Position numbers and translations under genes: made by a program | Shown: one piece after another, positions 45,687 to 54,569 of the stretch | Numbering within the stretch: position 1 is the stretch's first letter | Layout of the letters: every line of letters starts with the position of its first letter | From: Rhodocyclales bacterium | GTDB taxonomy: Bacteria; Pseudomonadota; Gammaproteobacteria; Burkholderiales; Rhodocyclaceae | DNA: 64,000 bases | Assembly: GCA_028292505.1 (NCBI GenBank) | Contig: JAQGMF010000054.1 | Coordinates: 18,968-82,967 of the forward strand | Direction: 5' to 3' | Notes under the pieces: model-generated | Seen by the model: only the letters and a program-made list of their open reading frames with translations | What the model was told of the DNA's origin: nothing | The model's database searches: none

Positions 45687-45773
45687 CCGTCATTCCCGCG
45701 CAGGCGGCAATCCAGTGTCGTTGTCGTGAGCTTGCAAAAAGCCGCTGGATTCCCGCCTGAGCGGGAATGACGG
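45687..45773. repeat. REP-like inverted repeat, copy 3 (diverged)
   Basis: CCGTCATTCCCGCGCAGGCG and GCCTGAGCGGGAATGACGG are arms of the same family as 6774-6856, with CAGGCG/GCCTGA in place of the GAAAGC hairpin. It lies in the 418-base gap between the VOC gene and the chemoreceptor fusion. Confidence 0.82.
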
Positions 45774-45783
45774 AGTTCAACGC

Positions 45784-45948
45784 GTAGGGCGGAACTCCGC
45801 AGGAGGTTCCGCCGGATAGGTTGCGTGATCTTCCGCCCGCAAGCGCTTTAGTGTTTTGTCATTATTTGAATTACGGGCTCACAGATGTGATAGCGTGATG
45901 CCGCTTGCCAGCGGCTGGCGGAACCGCGTTGCGTTCCGCCCTACCCGG
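45784..45948. repeat. Second palindromic repeat pair (GTAGGGCGGAAC ... GTTCCGCCCTAC)
   Basis: GTAGGGCGGAACTCCGCAGG begins at 45785, and the mirror GCGGAACCGCGTTGCGTTCC followed by GCCCTAC ends near 45948. The loop of about 110 bases contains no gene. This is a different family from the ATTCCCGC palindromes; together the two fill most of the gap. Confidence 0.65.
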
Positions 45949-46029
45949 TTCCGACGCGCGCGCGGCAAGCTCGACTCAACCCACGTGAGCGAAGCCTTCT
46001 CCCGCATTCGCACACTGCGCATGCAAATC

Positions 46030-48126
46030 CTACTGAATATCTTGGATTGCGCGCAGCAGGGCTTTCTGTTCCGGCGTGGTAACGAATCTGTCGTAGACCG
46101 GCCGCATAGCGCTCTGGAAGGCGTGCTTGTCGATGTCGGAGACGAAGACTGTGCCCGCCTCGGTGGCGCGTTTGCGTGAGAGCACTTCGTATTCCTGCCA
46201 ATACTTGCGCATGCGCGGCACCGATTCTTTGGCCACTTCGCGGATGAGTTGCTGCTCGGCAGCCTCCAGCGTGTCCCAGCGCGATTTGGAGAAGACGATG
46301 ACTTCCGGAACCATGGCGTGTTCGGTCAGCGAGAAGTATTTGAAGACGCTGTGGTGCTTGTAGCTGTCGAAACTGGGAATGTTGTTTTCGGCCGCTTCGA
46401 TCAGGCCCATGCGGAAGCTGGCGACGATTTCGTCCATCAATGTCGGTGTGGGAATAGCGCCCATGGCCTTGGCCACCGCCAGCCACATTTCGCTATCCAT
46501 GACACGCAGCTTGAGGTTTCGGGTGTCCAACGGTGTGCGCATGGGCTTCGATGCGTAGATGGAGCGCGCGCCACTGTCGTAGAACGCCAAGCCGGTCATG
46601 GCCGACAAGGCGCAGGAGTCCAGGATGGTGTCGCCAGTTTTGCCATCCATCGCTTTATGCATATGGTCTACAGAGCGGAACAGGAAAGGCAGCGCGGGGA
46701 CGATGGTCACCGGGCAATCCTTGTTGAGCGAGGACATGTTGATACGCATCATGTCGACGCTGCCGGCACGCACTTGTTTCGCAACTTCCACCGCAGTGCC
46801 GAGTGAGCCACCCGCGTAAATCTTCAATTCGATACGGTTATTGCTGCGTGATTTCAGCGTCTCGCCCATTTCGCGCAGGGCACGTACCGCAGGATGATCA
46901 TCGGCGTGGATGTCGGCCAGGCGCAGCACGATTTTTTCGGTCTCGTTGCCGATGCGGAAGCGACGCAGGATTTCGCTGATCTGCCGGCTGCTTTGCGACA
47001 AGCGCCCGATGGCTTCGGCGGAAGCCTCGGCGGCATGCGAATTCTGTTCGCTCATCTGCGCCACTTGCTCAATGTTCTTGGCGACGTCGGTGCTGGCTTG
47101 CTTCTGTTCCTGGATGGCGGCGGAGATTTCCGTCACCGCACTGGCAGCGGCGGCCGAGCCTCCCTGTATCTGTTGGATCGATTCGCCGGCTTTCTGCGCG
47201 TTATCCACGCCCTGGCCGACAGTCATTTCCGTTTCCGTCATGCTGTCGACGGCAACACGCGCGCTGTCCTGCATGCGTTCGACCAGTGTGCCAATCTCCT
47301 GCGTGGAGCGGGCCGTGCGCTCGGCAAGCTTGCGCACTTCATCGGCGACGACGGCGAAGCCGCGCCCCTGTTCGCCCGCGCGTGCAGCCTCGATGGCGGC
47401 ATTCAGCGCCAGCAGATTGGTCTGGTCGGCAATGTCGCGGATGGTGGCGGCCATCAGCGTGATGCTGTCGCAATCGGCGCGCAGGTTGCGGATATGCTTG
47501 GTGGCAGCGCCCACTTGCCGCGAAATGGTGTTGATACCGTCCACCGTATTCAGAATGTTGGTGGCGCCCCTACTGGCGATGGAAGAGGACTCGCGCGCGT
47601 GGTTGCTGGCATGCTCGGCCTGCTCGCCCACCATCGAGATGCTGACCGTCATCTCTTGCACCGCGGCGGCCATGTTGGACGTCGCTTCGCTTTGCAGGCG
47701 CGAGTTGCGCGAGATCTTGCGGGTGGCAACATCAACCTCTTCGGACAGCGAGACCAATTGCTCGCCGCAGCGCCGCACGTCGGTAACCGATGCGCCGATG
47801 AACTCGAGAAGTTGGGCGTAGTGGCGGGACGTCACGCCGATTTCGTCATCTCCTTCGACCGCAGGCGGTGGCGAGAAATCATGATTGCTCGCGGCGCGCA
47901 CGATGCTCTCCTGCAGGCGCGCAAGCGGCTGAAGGACATTACGCCGCAGGCATAGGACCGCAGCAACGATCAGCCCGGCGGAAAGCAGCGCCGACCAAGG
48001 CATCATCCCGACCACGCCGCCCGTGCCAACTATAAGCACTGTAAAAGCTAGCGCTGTATTCACGCCAAGCGTGATGAGCGCAGCGACTATCAGAAGATTA
48101 AGCGTTTGGCTGGTCTTGGTTTTCAT
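46030..48126 (-). CDS. Chemoreceptor fused to a C-terminal TRAP-type (DctP) solute-binding domain
   Basis: 698 residues. Two membrane helices lie within residues 8-60 with only a short loop between, so there is no periplasmic sensor domain. HAMP follows (about 60-110). The MCP signalling hairpin has its tip at [20 protein letters not shown] and a paired [18 protein letters not shown]. From about residue 410 comes a DctP-like domain: [72 protein letters not shown], and [20 protein letters not shown] with Arg541 at the position of the carboxylate-binding Arg of TRAP receptors. That domain comes after the cytoplasmic signalling domain, so it should lie in the cytoplasm. No TRAP permease genes are near. 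Confidence 0.9.
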   Translation of the reverse strand: MKTKTSQTLNLLIVAALITLGVNTALAFTVLIVGTGGVVGMMPWSALLSAGLIVAAVLCLRRNVLQPLARLQESIVRAASNHDFSPPPAVEGDDEIGVTSRHYAQLLEFIGASVTDVRRCGEQLVSLSEEVDVATRKISRNSRLQSEATSNMAAAVQEMTVSISMVGEQAEHASNHARESSSIASRGATNILNTVDGINTISRQVGAATKHIRNLRADCDSITLMAATIRDIADQTNLLALNAAIEAARAGEQGRGFAVVADEVRKLAERTARSTQEIGTLVERMQDSARVAVDSMTETEMTVGQGVDNAQKAGESIQQIQGGSAAAASAVTEISAAIQEQKQASTDVAKNIEQVAQMSEQNSHAAEASAEAIGRLSQSSRQISEILRRFRIGNETEKIVLRLADIHADDHPAVRALREMGETLKSRSNNRIELKIYAGGSLGTAVEVAKQVRAGSVDMMRINMSSLNKDCPVTIVPALPFLFRSVDHMHKAMDGKTGDTILDSCALSAMTGLAFYDSGARSIYASKPMRTPLDTRNLKLRVMDSEMWLAVAKAMGAIPTPTLMDEIVASFRMGLIEAAENNIPSFDSYKHHSVFKYFSLTEHAMVPEVIVFSKSRWDTLEAAEQQLIREVAKESVPRMRKYWQEYEVLSRKRATEAGTVFVSDIDKHAFQSAMRPVYDRFVTTPEQKALLRAIQDIQ

Positions 48127-48491
48127 TGAGGCGCTCTAGAGTTTGCCGGGGCTTTTCGCCATCTGACTCTTTAACGGTTCAGGTAGTAAATTTCTTTACA
48201 AGGCTGTGAGCACCCGAAAAAGAAAGGCTTCTGCGAACGCCCGGGCAGCTTGTCTCGTTCTGTAGAGCGCGCCCATGAAAGCCTTCCAGCGCGCGGCGTG
48301 GGGCGAACAAGAACCCGGTTTTCAATGCAATATTGGGCTGGCCCTCCTTCCGCAAAGCATCCCCTGGTTTTTTGCGCTACGCTCACCAAGCGTCTGGCAT
48401 ACGACGGCTTAAAGAAGGCTGCATCTCGCCACAATACTGCATGTCGAAAATCAGACATCCGAACCATCAGCCGCCTATTGAAAGGCTCACC
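48127..48491. other. Divergent promoter region of the chemoreceptor fusion and the DUF2059 gene
   Basis: 365 bases without a believable gene on either strand; open frames are extensions or shadows. No operator was recognised. Confidence 0.5.
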
Positions 48492-48989
48492 ATGAAACGC
48501 GTATTCGTTCTCTTTTTCTCCATTGTCATTTCTTCGTTCGCTGTCGCAGCGCAGCCAAACCCCGAGTCCGTCGACAAACTGCTGTCGATGATGCACACCG
48601 AGAAGCTGCTGGACAGCGTCCTGCAAAACCTCGACGGTGTGATGAAGAAGTCCATCGATCAATCGCTGCAAGGACAGAACGTCACGGAACAAGGTTTAAA
48701 GATTGCCGACACCTATATGCAAAAGGTGATGATCATTATGAAGGATGAATTGAGCTGGGCAAAAATGAAGCCCCTCTATATCCAGATCTACGCCGAGAGT
48801 TTCTCGCAAGAGGAGATCGACGGATTAATTGCGTTCTACGCCAGCCCTGCCGGCCAGGCATATATCGACAAGCTGCCTCTCGTTACGCAAAAGACCATGG
48901 TGCTTACACAGGCACGCATGGTACCCATGATGCAGCGTATGCAGGAAGCCATGCAGCAGGCCGTCGCCGAGGCGAAGGCGGCGAAGTAA
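48492..48989 (+). CDS. Secreted DUF2059 family protein
   Basis: 165 residues. A signal peptide is cut near VAAQPNPES. The helical domain matches DUF2059: VDKLLSMMHTEKLLDSVLQN, MKPLYIQIYAESFSQEEIDG, LIAFYASPAGQAYIDKLP, then a Met/Gln-rich tail. The family is periplasmic and widespread; its molecular role is not established. The longer upstream frame is rejected because the signal peptide fits this ATG. Single gene. Confidence 0.88.
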   Translation: MKRVFVLFFSIVISSFAVAAQPNPESVDKLLSMMHTEKLLDSVLQNLDGVMKKSIDQSLQGQNVTEQGLKIADTYMQKVMIIMKDELSWAKMKPLYIQIYAESFSQEEIDGLIAFYASPAGQAYIDKLPLVTQKTMVLTQARMVPMMQRMQEAMQQAVAEAKAAK

Positions 48990-49037
48990 TCAACCCGATT
49001 GTGTGGTCGGCCTGCGGATCAGATCACCGAAAACCAC

Positions 49038-49466
49038 TTACTTCTGCACCTCCAGCTTGACGCGAATGCGTTCTTCCTGCTGGCGCAACTCGGGCGTAAA
49101 TTCCGCACCGAAATCTTCGCCTTCGAATATCTGGCGGATCTCGAGTTCGGCTTCGGTGCCGGGCATCGGGTTGGGACAGCGCTTGGCCCATTCGAGCGCT
49201 TCTTCTTTCGATTTCACCTTCCATATCCAGAAGCCGGCGATGAGTTGATGGGTCTCGGAAAATGGTCCTTCAGTGACGACGCGCTTGTCGCCGACGAAGC
49301 GCACACGCGCACCCTTGGAGCTGGGTTGCAGGCCTTCGCCTGCCAGCATGATGCCGGCATTGACCAGCTCCTCGTTGTACTTGCCCATGTCGGTCAGTAA
49401 TTTCTCGCTGGGCATGACGCCGGCTTCGGAATCCTTGCTGGCCTTGACGATGATCATGAATCGCAT
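49038..49466 (-). CDS. YCII-related domain protein (SRPBCC array)
   Basis: 142 residues of the YCII-related fold: MRFMIIVKASKDSEAGV, then EELVNAGIMLAGEGLQPSSK, RVRFVGDKRVVTEGPFSETH, and FWIWKVKSKEEALEWAKRCP. The pattern TEGPFSETHQLIAGFWIW fits the DGPF branch, which is often paired with ECF sigma factors; none is seen here. Enzymatic activity is unproven in most members. Last gene of the leftward array, 48 bases after the MFS exporter gene. Confidence 0.85.
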   Translation of the reverse strand: MRFMIIVKASKDSEAGVMPSEKLLTDMGKYNEELVNAGIMLAGEGLQPSSKGARVRFVGDKRVVTEGPFSETHQLIAGFWIWKVKSKEEALEWAKRCPNPMPGTEAELEIRQIFEGEDFGAEFTPELRQQEERIRVKLEVQK

Positions 49467-49514
49467 AATGAACTCTCTTTCTTCGATGACAAATGCATTA
49501 TTGAAATGTGCCGC

Positions 49515-50975
49515 TCAACTATTTTGAGCGGCGGATCCCGACATGTTGGTATCGGATGACAGCTCGACCTCGTGCGCGACCGGTGCGCGGGTGCGGATGC
49601 CTACAGCACCGATAACAGCGGCGAGCGCCGCAAAGATGGCGCCGACGATGAAGGCGGCGTGATAACCACCGTTCAACGCGACCACTGCATCGGCGCCGAC
49701 GACACGCAGACTGTCGGCGCGTGCCGAAGCGAGACTGGCGAGCACGGCAAGGCCGAGCGCGCCGCCCATCATGAAGGCGGTGTTGACGACGCCGGAAGCA
49801 AGGCCCGATTCGCTCGGGCTGACATCGCTCATCGCAGCAAGCAGCACTGGGTTGAACGCCACGCCAGCGCCGAAGCCGAGCAAGAGCATGCCGGGCAATA
49901 CGTCGAACACGAAGTTGCCACCCACCGGCGCGCGCGCAAACAACGCAAGACCGAGTGCCGCAAGCAACAGGCCGACAGCCAGCGGCAGACGCAAACCGAA
50001 GCGCATGACCAGCCACGCAGATATGCCAAGTGAGCAAGCGGCCATGATGAGGTTGGCCGGCAAGAAGCCGAGGCCGACCTGCAAAGGACTGTAGCCCAGC
50101 ACGAGCTGCATATAGAGCGCCGAGATGAAGAACCACGCAAACATCGCTGCCGCCCACAGCACGCCGACGATATTGGCAGTGGCGACGTTGCGCAGACGGA
50201 ACAGGCCCAGCGGCATGAGCGGATGCTGCACACGTGCTTCGATACCGATGAAGACAGCGAACAGCGCAGCGGCGCCAGCGAGCAGGCCGAGCGTTTGCGT
50301 CGACGCCCAGCCAGCTTCATTGCCATTGACAATGGCATACACGGCAAGCATCAGCGAAGTTGTGACGGTCAATGCGCCGGCAATATCGAGGCGTTCGCCT
50401 TCAGCATGGCCGGGTGAATTCGGCAGCAAGGCGGTACATAGAAAATAGACCGCGATACCGATCGGCAGATTGACGAGAAATATCCAATGCCAGCTCAGGG
50501 TGCTGGTCAACAAGCCGCCGAGCAGCACGCCGATGCTGCCACCGCCAGCGCACACGAAGCCATACACGCCCATCGCCTTGGCACGCTCCGCCGGTTCGGT
50601 AAACAGGTTCATGATCAGCGACAGCGCCACGGCGGAAACCACTGCGCCGCCGAGGCCTTGCACCGCGCGTGCGCCAATCAGCAGCGGCTGCGAAGTGGAC
50701 AGTCCGCACGCCAGGGAGGCGAGCGTGAACAGGACGATGCCGAGCAGGAACAGCCGGCGATGACCATACAGATCGCCCAGTCTGCCGCCAAGCAGCAGAA
50801 AGCCGCCGAAGGTGAGCATGTAGGCATTGACCACCCACACGAGCGAGGTCTCGGTGAAGCCGAGGTCCGTCCTGATCGACGGCAGGGCGACGTTCACGAT
50901 GGTCGTGTCGAGCACGATCATCAGCACGCCGAGGCAGAGAATCATGAGCGCAAGCCAGCGCTGTCTGCTTGTCAT
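49515..50975 (-). CDS. MFS drug exporter of the DHA2 (14-TM) family
   Basis: 486 residues. Fourteen membrane segments are expected. MFS motif A is GGRLGDLYGHRRLFLLG; the start TSRQRWLALMILCLGVLMIV continues into DTTIVNVALPSI, typical of EmrB/QacA-type DHA2 proteins. Other features: RAVQGLGGAVVSAVALSLIM (motif B/C area) and WHWIFLVNLPIGIAVYF. It exports drugs or metabolites by proton antiport. It lies within the leftward array of SRPBCC and VOC genes, 188 bases and a REP repeat after the VOC gene upstream, and may be transcribed with them or from its own promoter. Confidence 0.9.
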   Translation of the reverse strand: MTSRQRWLALMILCLGVLMIVLDTTIVNVALPSIRTDLGFTETSLVWVVNAYMLTFGGFLLLGGRLGDLYGHRRLFLLGIVLFTLASLACGLSTSQPLLIGARAVQGLGGAVVSAVALSLIMNLFTEPAERAKAMGVYGFVCAGGGSIGVLLGGLLTSTLSWHWIFLVNLPIGIAVYFLCTALLPNSPGHAEGERLDIAGALTVTTSLMLAVYAIVNGNEAGWASTQTLGLLAGAAALFAVFIGIEARVQHPLMPLGLFRLRNVATANIVGVLWAAAMFAWFFISALYMQLVLGYSPLQVGLGFLPANLIMAACSLGISAWLVMRFGLRLPLAVGLLLAALGLALFARAPVGGNFVFDVLPGMLLLGFGAGVAFNPVLLAAMSDVSPSESGLASGVVNTAFMMGGALGLAVLASLASARADSLRVVGADAVVALNGGYHAAFIVGAIFAALAAVIGAVGIRTRAPVAHEVELSSDTNMSGSAAQNS

Positions 50976-51011
50976 GGATACAGCTCCTTGCGAATTCCGG
51001 GAAAGAAAGAA

Positions 51012-51146
51012 CCGTCATCCCGGCGAAAGCCGGGATCCAGCGGTGCTCGACAAATCCTGGATCCCGGCTTTCGCCGGGATGACGAATTTGTGCTTGTTCA
51101 ACCTTGCTTCAACGCCACTGGATTCCCGCCTTCGCGGGAATGACGG
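51012..51146. repeat. REP-like inverted repeat, copy 4 (compound)
   Basis: Three arms: CCGTCATCCCGGCGAAAGCC, then its mirror ending GGGATGACG (near 51084), then an arm of the ATTCCCGC type ending GCGGGAATGACGG. A CCCGG-variant palindrome is thus fused to half of the standard type. It lies between the MFS and VOC genes in the array. Confidence 0.8.
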
Positions 51147-51163
51147 ATAACACATTGGCATTA

Positions 51164-51586
51164 TTACTTCATCTCGCCGGGCACCATTACCATCCAGGCC
51201 AGACCGAAGCGGTCTTCGAGCATGCCGAAACTTGGCGAGAAGAAGGTCTTGGTCAGCGGCATCGTCACCTTGCCGCCTTCGCTCAGTCCCGCGAAGATAC
51301 GACTCGCTTCGGCCTCGGTCGCCGGGGTCAGCGACAGGCTGACACCGGAGAAACTCGTCTTGCCGTTGCAATGGCCGTCGGACGCCATCACGACCGAGTC
51401 GCCAATACGGAAGCTGGAGTGCATCACCTTGTTTTCGGAGCCCGGTGGCATCATGCCGGGCGGAGCCGGTTCCGGCGACTCCTTGTAGCGCATCAGCATT
51501 TCCACTTTGGCGCCGAGCACCTTCGTGTATAAATCGATCGCTTCATCGCAACGACCGTCAAAGTTCAAATAAGCTTGTACCAGCAT
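51164..51586 (-). CDS. PhnB-like VOC protein (SRPBCC array)
   Basis: 140 residues; ribosome site AGGAGAG. It matches the PhnB/YjdN-type VOC branch: MLVQAYLNFDGRCDEAIDLY, KVLGAKVEMLMRYKESP, MHSSFRIGDSVVMASDGH, and DRFGLAWMVMVPGE. PhnB-like proteins are not proven enzymes. The longer upstream frame overlaps the neighbouring SRPBCC gene and is rejected. Confidence 0.88.
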   Translation of the reverse strand: MLVQAYLNFDGRCDEAIDLYTKVLGAKVEMLMRYKESPEPAPPGMMPPGSENKVMHSSFRIGDSVVMASDGHCNGKTSFSGVSLSLTPATEAEASRIFAGLSEGGKVTMPLTKTFFSPSFGMLEDRFGLAWMVMVPGEMK

Positions 51587-51674
51587 GATGCTCTCCTTGT
51601 TACCGTGATTGATATGTAAAACGAATATCCGGTGGATATCCAACGAACAACATTCTAACGAACGTTGTGCAGCC

Positions 51675-52148
51675 TCAAAGCATCGAGGCCAGGTACGCTT
51701 CGAGGCGGTCCATCGTCTGCTTGTTGCCCTCGATCGCACCGTAGGACTTGACCTGTTCGCATGCCTCGACTGATGCAAACAGCATTTTCATAAAGAGGCG
51801 CGTCTTGCCGCCGATGTCGGTGAAGGTCACCGTTACGTGAAAGCTGACGTCTTCCACACCGTCATCGCCACTGTGCAGGTAGACCAGGCGCTCGGGCCTG
51901 ACGACCTCGATATAGACGATCTTGTTCGGCCAGTCCTTGCCATCCGGCCCGTGCATCATGAAACGCCACACGCCGCCAGGCTTCACCTCCATCTCGCGCG
52001 TAGCATTTCTGAAGCCGGTCGGCCCCCACCACGCGTCGATGTGCTTCTGCTCGGTCCACGCCTTGAAGACCAGTTCGCGTGGAAAAGCGAGGTCGCGCGT
52101 AATGCTGATTTCGCGGTCAGACGTCGCTGTATTGGCCGTTGCACTCAT
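51675..52148 (-). CDS. SRPBCC/AHSA1 family protein 6 of the array
   Basis: 157 residues of the START-like AHSA1 fold: ISITRDLAFPRELVFKAWTE, WWGPTGFRNATREMEVKPGG, WRFMMHGPDGKDWPN, VYIEVVRPERLVYLHSG. The hydrophobic cavity of this fold binds small lipids or drug-like ligands; the bacterial paralogues are mostly uncharacterised. Two residues, DGKDWPN and the VEDVSFHVTVTF strand, resemble the other copies in the array only loosely, so the copies are old duplicates or separately acquired. Confidence 0.88.
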   Translation of the reverse strand: MSATANTATSDREISITRDLAFPRELVFKAWTEQKHIDAWWGPTGFRNATREMEVKPGGVWRFMMHGPDGKDWPNKIVYIEVVRPERLVYLHSGDDGVEDVSFHVTVTFTDIGGKTRLFMKMLFASVEACEQVKSYGAIEGNKQTMDRLEAYLASML

Positions 52149-52178
52149 GCACTTCTCCTTGCCCGATTTAAATGAGCC

Positions 52179-52526
52179 TCAAATTGACCGTCCGTCGAAG
52201 TGCTTTACCTTCACGGACTCCAGATCGAAATCTTCGAGGCAGCGGACATTCACGGCGGCCATCTGGTTGCCCTGCGGATCGGAGGCTTCGGCGTACGGCT
52301 GGATGCCGCAGGTCGTGCAAAAGCGATGGCGAATGCGGTGCTTGTTGAACAGGTAAGTGCCAGCATTGCTGTCTGGTGTCAGCAGTTGCAGCTTGTCGCG
52401 CGGTGCGAACCACAATAGCGAGCCCTTGCGCGAGCATATCGAGCAATTGCAGGCCATGACCTCCTTGATATCGCCTTCCACTTCGAAGGCAATCTTGCCG
52501 CAATGGCAGCTTCCCTTATATTTCAT
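52179..52526 (-). CDS. GFA-family Zn-binding protein
   Basis: 115 residues from an ATG with AGGAG seven bases upstream (a second ATG two codons earlier is too close to the Shine-Dalgarno). GFA fold: KYKGSCHCGKIAFEVEGD, MACNCSICSRKGSLLWF, and HRFCTTCGIQPYAEASD supply seven or so Cys for two zinc ions. Members include glutathione-dependent formaldehyde-activating enzyme and the CENP-V type; exact function here unknown. It lies within the SRPBCC array. Confidence 0.9.
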   Translation of the reverse strand: MKYKGSCHCGKIAFEVEGDIKEVMACNCSICSRKGSLLWFAPRDKLQLLTPDSNAGTYLFNKHRIRHRFCTTCGIQPYAEASDPQGNQMAAVNVRCLEDFDLESVKVKHFDGRSI

Positions 52527-52565
52527 ATGCATACTCCTCGATGATTGCCAGGGTCTCGGGCCGCG

Positions 52566-53096
52566 TTACTTTTCGCTGACCGCTTTCAGATTCTGCAGGC
52601 CGACCTCGAAGTCCTTGCCGATGATCGTGTCCAGATTGCAGAACACCTGCATGATTTTCGATACGAAGGGCGCCGGCCCGGACATGGCCCAGGTCACTGT
52701 CGTCATATCGCCCTGCGGCTGCGTCGTGAACACGGCCATGTTGTGGCCCTCGAAAGGCTTGATGAAGTCGAGTTTGATGTCGATCTGTGGCACGGAAGAT
52801 TGCAGTATTTCCATACGCCCTGAACCCACCTTGTCTTCGCCGTTCCATTCGTAGACAGCACCCTTGCCGCTTGGAGCGCCGCTGAAGGTGCGTTTCATCG
52901 CCGGGTCGAGATTCTCGTAAGGCGACCACGCGTTCCATTTATGAAAATCGCTGATGAGGGCCATGATCTTTTCGGGCGGTGCCTTGATCTGCGCGCTGCG
53001 CGCCACACGGAAGTTGTCCGGCTTCGTCGAGGCAAGAATCAATACCGCTGCTACCAGCACGAGCAGAACGACAACACCCATCTTCAACCATTTCAT
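52566..53096 (-). CDS. Membrane-anchored SRPBCC protein 5 of the array
   Basis: 176 residues. Unlike the other array members it has an N-terminal membrane helix (WLKMGVVVLLVLVAAVLILA), then a START-like fold: RVARSAQIKAPPEKIMALIS, DFHKWNAWSPYENLDPAMKR, AVYEWNGEDKVGSGRMEI, TQPQGDMTTVTWAMSGPAPF. This is the polyketide-cyclase-like SRPBCC branch, not AHSA1. The ligand domain is probably in the periplasm, or anchored facing the cytoplasm. The ribosome site is GGGAG before the ATG. Confidence 0.87.
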   Translation of the reverse strand: MKWLKMGVVVLLVLVAAVLILASTKPDNFRVARSAQIKAPPEKIMALISDFHKWNAWSPYENLDPAMKRTFSGAPSGKGAVYEWNGEDKVGSGRMEILQSSVPQIDIKLDFIKPFEGHNMAVFTTQPQGDMTTVTWAMSGPAPFVSKIMQVFCNLDTIIGKDFEVGLQNLKAVSEK

Positions 53097-53145
53097 TTTT
53101 AGACTCCCTGGTTCTAGAAACACATTTCATGCGGCAAGGTGGTTA

Positions 53146-53631
53146 CTAAGACAGATACGCATCCAGTCGCTCCAGCGTCTGCGCCCAGCCCGTACCAAAG
53201 CCCATTTGCATAGCCGCTTCGCGGTCGGCAACCGATCTGAGCTTGGCGTGAATCCTGACCGTCGTGACGCCCTCGTGTTCGGTAAAGCTGATCGTCACCC
53301 GTCCGTAGGGCGGCAGACCGGCGCCGCAAGGGTGTCCTTCTTCGGCAAGGCCGTCATAGACGATGCGCTCGGGCGCAACGATCTCTTTGTAAACGCCCTC
53401 GCAGGGACAGGTGGCACCATCCGGCCCGCGCATCTCAAGATAAAACCTGCCGCCCACGCGCACATCCATTTCGCAGCGCGTGCAGTTGAAGCCATTCGGT
53501 CCCCACCAGACCGGCAGATGCTCCGGGTCGGTCCACATCTGGAACACGAGTTGGCGCGGCGCCTTGAGGGCGCGTGTGATAACCACATCCGCCTCGACGA
53601 CGCTGACTTCGCTTTGTGCTCTTGCGTTCAC
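53146..53631 (-). CDS. SRPBCC/AHSA1 family protein 4 of the array
   Basis: 161 residues from a GTG with GAGGAGAGAG upstream. AHSA1-like: VVITRALKAPRQLVFQMWTD, PVWWGPNGFNCTRCEMDVRV, EMRGPDGATCPCEGVYKEIV, ERIVYDGLAEEGHP, and TGWAQTLERLDAYLS. It carries Cys residues (FNCTRCEMD, ATCPCEG) that are absent from the other copies. No function can be named. Confidence 0.88.
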   Translation of the reverse strand: MNARAQSEVSVVEADVVITRALKAPRQLVFQMWTDPEHLPVWWGPNGFNCTRCEMDVRVGGRFYLEMRGPDGATCPCEGVYKEIVAPERIVYDGLAEEGHPCGAGLPPYGRVTISFTEHEGVTTVRIHAKLRSVADREAAMQMGFGTGWAQTLERLDAYLS

Positions 53632-53663
53632 ATCTCTCTCCTCTTGGCACGCTAATCGGTGCG

Positions 53664-54134
53664 TCAGTCTTCGAGCAAAGGCATATTCAGTTCGGTGCGC
53701 CAATTCGCCGGATCGGGACTGGACTCCGGGCCGACGACATAGCGCTCCCACAGATCGACTGCTGGCTTGTAGCCGTTAGCTTCGATCCACTTCATGAACT
53801 CGCCCCAGCCTTCACCCAGCTTGTCATAATTGCCGTGGTAAACTGTACGCGCCACTTTCGCCCGGGCCGGTAGTTCGCCCGCCTGCACGCGGCCGCTCGC
53901 GGCAACCGGCTCTTCGATCGGCACACACGCTTCGAAATCGAAGACGTCGGTCGGCCTGTGCTTATGATGGGTGAACCACGGGCCGCTCGGCTTGATGCCC
54001 TGCGCCGCCAGCACCGAATAGACTTCGCTGATGGCCGGGCCCATCTCGCTCTTGATCTCGGTGCATGAGACCGTGAGTGGAATGCAGGCCACGGACTGTG
54101 CCTCGCTACGCGTGATGGTCGGTGTATCGATCAT
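53664..54134 (-). CDS. GyrI-like effector-binding domain protein
   Basis: 156 residues of the SOUL/GyrI-like effector-binding fold: VACIPLTVSCTEIKSEMGPA, EVYSVLAAQGIKPSGPWFTH, DFEACVPIEEPVAASG, ARTVYHGNYDKLGEGWGEFM, and WERYVVGPESSPDPANWRTE. Such domains bind small molecules and can act with regulators or on their own; YtrGyrI-like members inhibit DNA gyrase or hydrolyse cyclopropane compounds. Gene lies 12 bases from the VOC gene, part of the same array. Confidence 0.86.
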   Translation of the reverse strand: MIDTPTITRSEAQSVACIPLTVSCTEIKSEMGPAISEVYSVLAAQGIKPSGPWFTHHKHRPTDVFDFEACVPIEEPVAASGRVQAGELPARAKVARTVYHGNYDKLGEGWGEFMKWIEANGYKPAVDLWERYVVGPESSPDPANWRTELNMPLLED

Positions 54135-54146
54135 GACAATATCCTT

Positions 54147-54533
54147 TCAAGCAGGCTGAACAAGATTGATGAGATTGCCGCAGGTGTCGTCGAAGATGGC
54201 GGCGGTAATCGGCCCCATGGCTTGCGGCGCGCTGCGGAAGTGGACGCCGGCATTCTTCAGACGCAGATATTCCGCATGAATATCGGTGGTGATGAATGCC
54301 GTCGCAGGAATACCTGCGTCGAACAATGCTTTCTGGTAAATCCTCGCGGGTGGAAAAGCCATGGGCTCCAGCACCAGCTCGGCACCTTGCGCGCCCTCGG
54401 GCGCTGACACCGTCAGCCAGCGAAACTCCCCCATGGGAATGTCCTTGTCCTTCACGAAACCGAGCACTCCAGTGTAGAAGTTCAGGGCCTTATTCTGGTC
54501 ATCGACCAGCAGACTCGCCAATCTGATTTGCAT
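54147..54533 (-). CDS. VOC/glyoxalase-fold protein of the array
   Basis: 128 residues; ribosome site GAGGAAA. VOC fold: MQIRLASLLVDDQNKALNFY, VLGFVKDKDIPMGEFRWLTV, AGIPATAFITTDIHAEYLRL, and AIFDDTCGNLINLVQPA. It is a glyoxalase/bleomycin-resistance-like protein; substrate unknown. Confidence 0.88.
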   Translation of the reverse strand: MQIRLASLLVDDQNKALNFYTGVLGFVKDKDIPMGEFRWLTVSAPEGAQGAELVLEPMAFPPARIYQKALFDAGIPATAFITTDIHAEYLRLKNAGVHFRSAPQAMGPITAAIFDDTCGNLINLVQPA

Positions 54534-54569
54534 ATTTTCCTCGTCGGTTATCCGGTGTTCAAACGGCAC

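Noticed and set aside
48171..48692. 173-codon minus-strand frame over the DUF2059 start
   Set aside because: Overlaps the signal peptide region of a well-supported gene and shows no family pattern.
51012..51146. CRISPR-like repeat
   Set aside because: The units are inverted, not direct, with unequal spacers and no cas genes. They belong to the REP-like palindromes.
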